A stretch of DNA of 37,008 nucleotides. It comes from an uncultured Prevotella sp. Lineage in GTDB: Bacteria; Bacteroidota; Bacteroidia; Bacteroidales; Bacteroidaceae. The position numbers and the translations under genes are program-made. Position 1 is the stretch's first letter; the number at the start of each line of letters is the position of its first letter. The stretch spans positions 1 to 37,008 of the forward strand of contig CALUMB010000021.1 in the NCBI GenBank assembly GCA_944321645.1, in the 5' to 3' direction. Shown piece by piece: positions 32,069 through 37,008 of the stretch. The notes below the pieces were generated by a model. It worked only from the letters and a program-made list of their open reading frames with translations, was not told where the DNA came from and did not search any database.

Positions 32069-34606
32069 TTGGGAAACAACAGAATAACATATTTGCTTTG
32101 GGTGCTGATGCTTGTGGCGTTGCCCTTGAATGCGCAGATTTCAGGATACATAATCGACGACGCGACGGGCGACAGCATACCTTACGCCAGCGTTATATAC
32201 CGCGGCCATAACGTCGCCGTGGCCTCAAATCTCAGCGGACATTACACAATAGAGCGGCACGACGGCTGGCAGCTCACGTTCAGTTCGGTGGGCTACGAGC
32301 CGCAGACCGTGGCCATAGGGCCGCAGACAAAGGCGAGGCTCGACATACGCCTGAAGCCCGACACGCGCACATTGAAGGAAGTGACCGTGCGGGCCAAGCG
32401 CGGCAAGTACAGCCGCAAGAACAACCCGGCGGTGGAACTGATGAAGAAAGTCATTGCCGCCAAGAAGCGCACCGACCTCGACAACCGCGACTTCTACCAG
32501 TACAACAAGTACCAGAAGATAACACTGGCCATCAACGACATCACCCCAGAGAAGCTGGAGACGCCGAAGCTGAAGAAGATGCCGTGGCTCAAGGACCAGG
32601 TGGAGAAGTGCCAGTACAACGGCAAGCTGATCCTGCCGCTGTCGGTCGACGAGACCGTGACGCAGAAGATATACCGCCGTGACCCCCACAGCGAGAAGAA
32701 CATAATCAAGGGGCAGAACTCCAGCGGCGTCAACGACCTCTTCCAGACGGGCGACATACTCACAACGACACTCAAGGACGTGTTCACCGACGTCAATATT
32801 TACGACGACCAGGTGCGCCTGCTGCAATATCCGTTCACCTCGCCGATAGGGAAGAGCGCCATAGCCTTTTACCGTTTCTACATCGAGGACACCGTTTTCG
32901 TGGATCGCGAGAAGTGCATCCACCTCCACTTCCTGCCCAACAACCAGCAGGACTTCGGCTTCCGTGGCGACATATACATCATGGCCGACTCGTCGTACCA
33001 GGTGAAGCGGTGCGAGCTTACAATACCCAAGCGCAGCGACGTGAACTTCGTCGAGAACCTGCGCGTGCTCCAGGAGTTCACCCAGCTGCCCGACAGCACG
33101 TGGGTGCTCACGCAAGACGACATGGTGGCCGAGCTGAAGCTGACCGACTTCCTGGCCAAGGCCATCGTGATACGCACCACGCGGCTGAGCGACTATGCTT
33201 TCGACGAGCTGCCCAAGCAGCTCTTCAAGGGCAAGGCGCGCGAGGTGAAGGAGGCCGACGCGATGATGCGCGACGACGATTTCTGGAACAAGTACCGGCA
33301 AGTCCACCTCACCCAGAGCGAGAGCAAGATGGATGCGTTCGTGCATAACCTCGAACAGATAAAGGGATTCAAGTACATCATCTTCGGCGCGAAGGCACTC
33401 ATAGAAAACTTTGTGGAGACGGGCAATCCCAGCAAGGTGGACATCGGCCCGATAAACACCATGATTTCGAGCAACTTCATCGACGGCGTGCGCACCCGAC
33501 TGAGCGCGCAGACCACGGCGAAGCTCAACCCCCACCTCTTCCTCAGCGGCTACTACGCCCGCGGATGGGACAGCCACAAGAACTACTACAAGGGCGAAGT
33601 GACCTACTCGTTCAACAAGAAAGAGTACCTGCCGCGCGAGTTCCCCAAGCGCACGCTCACCTTCTCGTCTACCTACGACGTCACCTCGCCATCCGACAAG
33701 TTCATGCACACCGACAAGGACAACGTGTTCACCGCCTTGAAGTGGACAAAGGTGGACAAGATGATGTTCTACAACCGCCAGGAGCTGACATTCGAGCGCG
33801 AGGAGGACTGGGGCTTCAAGACCACCGTCTCCATGAAGACCGAGGAGAACGAGGCCTGCGGCTACCTCCACTTCCGCCCGCTCTCCACCGGCGCTGACAC
33901 CAAGCTGCGCACCACCGAGCTGCGCGCCGAGCTGCGCTTCGCCCCCGGCGAGACTTACATCAACACCAAGCAGCGCCGCCTCAAGATAAACCTCGACGCG
34001 CCGGTGTTCACCATCAGCCACACCCTCGGCCTGAAGAACGTGCTCGGGGGCGACTATGACTACAACTACACCGAGGCCAGCATCTACAAGCGCTTCTGGC
34101 TCAACAGCTGGGGCAAGGTAGACTGCTACGTGCGCGGCGGCGTGCAGTGGAGCAAGGTGCCCTTCCCCCTGCTGTCGATGCCCGCCACCAACCTCTCGTT
34201 CATCATCCAGGACCAGACCTTCCAGCTCATAAACAACATGGAGTTCCTCAACGACCGCTTCGTCAGCGCCGACATATCGTGGGACCTCAACGGCAAGCTC
34301 TTCAACCGCTTGCCGCTCATCAAGAAGCTCAAGTGGCGCGAGTACATGGCCGTGAAGGTGCTCTGGGGCGACCTCACCGACAAGAACAACCCCCTCTTGG
34401 CCCAGAACGCCGGCGACCCCGTGCTGATGGCTTTCCCCGAGGGCTGCTACGTCATGGACCCCAAGAAGCCATACGTTGAGATGGCGTTCGGCATACACAA
34501 CATCTTCAAGATAATCCACGTGGAGTACGTGCGCCGCTTCAACTACCTCAGCCTGCCCACGGCCCACAAGCACGGTGTGCGTTTCATGTTCCGCATGACG
34601 TTCTGA
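32069..34606 (+). CDS. DUF5686 outer-membrane protein with carboxypeptidase-like domain
   Basis: 845 aa. A signal peptide (GNNRITYLLWVLMLVALPLNA) precedes a CarboxypepD_reg-like domain (ISGYIIDDATGDSIPYASV onward, about residues 24-110), then the large DUF5686 region with beta-barrel-like repeats to the C-terminus, which ends in an aromatic FMFRMTF typical of outer-membrane barrels. Function unknown. The frame that includes the basic signal-peptide start needs the TTG at 32069; the first in-frame ATG (32108) would remove the N-region and leave a weak signal sequence. Codon use is strikingly C-rich. Its closest upstream promoter is not clear; it may be read from the MIPS promoter. Confidence 0.85.
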   Translation: MGNNRITYLLWVLMLVALPLNAQISGYIIDDATGDSIPYASVIYRGHNVAVASNLSGHYTIERHDGWQLTFSSVGYEPQTVAIGPQTKARLDIRLKPDTRTLKEVTVRAKRGKYSRKNNPAVELMKKVIAAKKRTDLDNRDFYQYNKYQKITLAINDITPEKLETPKLKKMPWLKDQVEKCQYNGKLILPLSVDETVTQKIYRRDPHSEKNIIKGQNSSGVNDLFQTGDILTTTLKDVFTDVNIYDDQVRLLQYPFTSPIGKSAIAFYRFYIEDTVFVDREKCIHLHFLPNNQQDFGFRGDIYIMADSSYQVKRCELTIPKRSDVNFVENLRVLQEFTQLPDSTWVLTQDDMVAELKLTDFLAKAIVIRTTRLSDYAFDELPKQLFKGKAREVKEADAMMRDDDFWNKYRQVHLTQSESKMDAFVHNLEQIKGFKYIIFGAKALIENFVETGNPSKVDIGPINTMISSNFIDGVRTRLSAQTTAKLNPHLFLSGYYARGWDSHKNYYKGEVTYSFNKKEYLPREFPKRTLTFSSTYDVTSPSDKFMHTDKDNVFTALKWTKVDKMMFYNRQELTFEREEDWGFKTTVSMKTEENEACGYLHFRPLSTGADTKLRTTELRAELRFAPGETYINTKQRRLKINLDAPVFTISHTLGLKNVLGGDYDYNYTEASIYKRFWLNSWGKVDCYVRGGVQWSKVPFPLLSMPATNLSFIIQDQTFQLINNMEFLNDRFVSADISWDLNGKLFNRLPLIKKLKWREYMAVKVLWGDLTDKNNPLLAQNAGDPVLMAFPEGCYVMDPKKPYVEMAFGIHNIFKIIHVEYVRRFNYLSLPTAHKHGVRFMFRMTF

Positions 34607-34612
34607 AATAGC

Positions 34613-34637
34613 AAGGGAAAGGCGAAACCCTTTTTTT
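34613..34637 (+). terminator. probable intrinsic terminator after DUF5686
   Basis: AAGGG (34613-34617) pairs with CCCTT (34628-34632) around a 10-base loop, followed by a run of seven Ts (34631-34637), seven bases past the stop codon. The stem is short, so it is probable rather than certain. Confidence 0.5.
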
Positions 34638-34649
34638 GAAAATATGTGG

Positions 34650-34704
34650 CATTCCAACCAAAACCAACAGCCGCAAGCCGGTTTGTTGCGCCTTGGTTGG
34701 AATG
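34650..34704. repeat. 12-bp inverted repeat before the ATPase gene
   Basis: CATTCCAACCAA (34650-34661) and TTGGTTGGAATG (34693-34704) pair perfectly with an inner CAACA/TGTTG stem. It lies between the DUF5686 terminator and the ATPase promoter. A T-run (34726 onward) lies about 20 bases downstream, too far for a clean terminator. Confidence 0.45.
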
Positions 34705-34750
34705 TTGCAAGTTTGGCAGATTATTTTTTTCAATGTTTTGTAACATATAG

Positions 34751-34781
34751 TTTGCAAATCAAGAATTAATTACTATCTTTG
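34751..34781 (+). promoter_or_regulatory. promoter of the AAA ATPase gene
   Basis: TTTG at 34751-34754, 19 bases, TATCTTTG at 34774-34781. Predicted start near 34788, about 28 nt before the ATG at 34816. Confidence 0.7.
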
Positions 34782-34815
34782 CAGGGATAAAATTTAATTC
34801 ACATATAGAGTGGAT

Positions 34816-36003
34816 ATGGAAGTCTTCTTTAAAACTCATACCTATTTATTGGAACACACCAATGCTCCAGTCCGTCGTGTGCTTATGGACGAGGTCGATT
34901 GGAATGACCGCATGATAGGCATAAAAGGTACGAGGGGGATAGGGAAGACCACGTTTCTTTTGCAATACGCCAAGGAAAATTTCGATGCTAACGACCGCAG
35001 GTGCCTATATGTGAACATGAACAACTTCTACTTCCAAGGCAGGGGCATTTCCGATTTCGCTTCGGATTTTTACAGGAAAGGCGGGCGTGTGCTGTTGGTA
35101 GACCAAGTGTTCAAAGAGCCAAATTGGAGCAAGGAGCTGCGCGACTGCTACGACAATTGCCCCAACCTTAAGATCGTCTTCACGGGGTCGAGCGTGATGC
35201 GCTTGAAGGAAGAGAACCCCGAACTCAATGGCATCGTGCGGAGCTACAACCTTAGGGGCTTTTCTTTCCGTGAGTACCTGAACCTCCTGACCGGGAACAA
35301 CTTCAGACCCTATTCGTTGGGGGAGATATTGGAAAGCCACGAGTCAATCCTGAGGCAAATCCTGCCGAAAGTTTCGCCGAGCAAATATTTCAACGAATAC
35401 ATCCACCACGGCTTTTATCCTTTTTTCCAGGAGCACCGCAATTACTCCGAGAATTTGCTCAAGACCATGAACATGGTCACCGAGGTGGACATCCTCTTGA
35501 TAAAGCAGATAGAGCTGAGATACCTCACCAAGATAAAGAAGCTCTTCTACTTGCTGGCAGTCGATGGCTCGAAGTCGCCTAACATAAGCCAGCTCGCGCA
35601 TTCGATAAGCACAAGCCGGGCCACCGTAATGAACTACATAAAATATCTTTCGGACGCGCGGCTCATCAACATGATATACCCCGTGGGGCAGGACTTCCCA
35701 CGGAAGCCTTCCAAAATAATGCTCCACAACTCCAACTTGATGTTTGCCATATACCCGAGCAAGGTGGAGGAGCAAGACGTGATGGAGACATTTTTCGTCA
35801 ACTCGCTGTGGAAAGACCATAAGGTGAACCAAGGCAACAGGGACACAAGCTACACTGTGGACGAACGCCTTAAGTTCAAGGTCTGCGACGCGAACGAATT
35901 TGGAAAGATAAAACCTTCCCCCGACATGATATACGTAAAGTATAACACGGAGATAAGCAAAGGCAAGCAAATCCCGATCTGGCTTTTGGGCTTTTTGTAT
36001 TAG
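34816..36003 (+). CDS. AAA ATPase, DUF4143-type, with altered Walker B
   Basis: 395 aa. Walker A is GTRGIGKT (38-45). The Walker B region reads VLLVDQVFKEPNW, with Q97 where family members carry a Glu (usually DEIH or DEVH followed by -NW). Sensor-like IVFTGSS and the winged-helix-like segment ISQLAHSISTSRATVMNYI follow, then a C-terminal DUF4143-type region. The family is common and often mobile in Bacteroidota, with unknown function. The ATG at 34816 is preferred to a GTG at 34810. The gene stands alone with its own promoter; the loss of the Walker B Glu suggests reduced hydrolysis or a binding role, by inference. Confidence 0.82.
   Translation: MEVFFKTHTYLLEHTNAPVRRVLMDEVDWNDRMIGIKGTRGIGKTTFLLQYAKENFDANDRRCLYVNMNNFYFQGRGISDFASDFYRKGGRVLLVDQVFKEPNWSKELRDCYDNCPNLKIVFTGSSVMRLKEENPELNGIVRSYNLRGFSFREYLNLLTGNNFRPYSLGEILESHESILRQILPKVSPSKYFNEYIHHGFYPFFQEHRNYSENLLKTMNMVTEVDILLIKQIELRYLTKIKKLFYLLAVDGSKSPNISQLAHSISTSRATVMNYIKYLSDARLINMIYPVGQDFPRKPSKIMLHNSNLMFAIYPSKVEEQDVMETFFVNSLWKDHKVNQGNRDTSYTVDERLKFKVCDANEFGKIKPSPDMIYVKYNTEISKGKQIPIWLLGFLY

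Positions 36004-37008
<1,005 letters not shown>

Noticed and set aside
32225..34657. 810-aa minus-strand open frame opposite the DUF5686 gene
   Set aside because: Long antisense frames are expected from the strong third-position C/G bias of that gene; the translation is Val/Leu/His-rich without domains.
34816..36003. Walker B Gln as a sequencing error
   Set aside because: The surrounding frame is intact and no base quality is available, so I report the residue as it stands rather than correcting it.

Overview
The window reads as a chromosomal segment of a Bacteroidales bacterium (phylum Bacteroidota). The gene families point there: DUF4296, DUF3256 and DUF5686 proteins, a short 287-aa primary sigma factor without region 1.1, and a myo-inositol-phosphate synthase. 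So do the promoters, which are a TTTG box, about 19 bases, then TAnnTTTG. I cannot fix the genus. I see no insertion sequence, prophage, integrase or CRISPR array. Most of the window is core genome with compact, often overlapping operons.

Layout, left to right. 1-587 is AT-rich spacer with two divergent promoters and a structured leader. 588-2866 holds a YycJ-type metallo-hydrolase and a DbpA-like RNA helicase. 2990-6947 is a serine-biosynthesis operon: serC, an atypical serA, a DUF1015 gene and a YigZ/IMPACT gene. A tRNA-Ser(CGA) with its own promoter and terminator follows, then a palindrome-rich spacer. 7828-10857 holds rpoD, a secreted hypothetical protein and three genes resembling peptide-modification functions: an HPr-kinase-like ATPase, a signal-peptidase-like protein with an apparent Ser/His pair, and a PqqD-like protein. 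10966-20036 is a long operon-like run: ileS, a cysteine-less DksA/TraR-like gene, lspA, a DUF4296 lipoprotein, a 76-aa ORF, a nucleoside transporter, a bifunctional-nuclease-family gene, rsmE and a DUF3256 gene.

20163-23400 is a divergent SpoU methyltransferase / TamA-like pair around a palindromic promoter. 23366-28535 lies on the minus strand: a small lipoprotein, an acyl-CoA ligase, a LolC/E-type permease and a class I aminotransferase. 28940-31855 is an ATP-grasp gene, a HAD hydrolase and inositol-phosphate synthase, a plausible inositol-phosphate locus. A DUF5686 outer-membrane protein (TTG start), a DUF4143-type AAA ATPase with an altered Walker B, and the 5' part of pyruvate:ferredoxin oxidoreductase close the window.

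The most promising candidates for something undescribed are: the HPrK-like/S26-like/PqqD cassette behind rpoD; the serine operon pairing a catalytic-His-less SerA with a DGHHR-motif DUF1015 protein; and the ATP-grasp/HAD/inositol-phosphate-synthase cluster. IleRS also carries a swapped signature motif (GIHH in place of HxGH) that bears on mupirocin sensitivity. All functional statements come from reading the sequence and recalling families. No database search was run.
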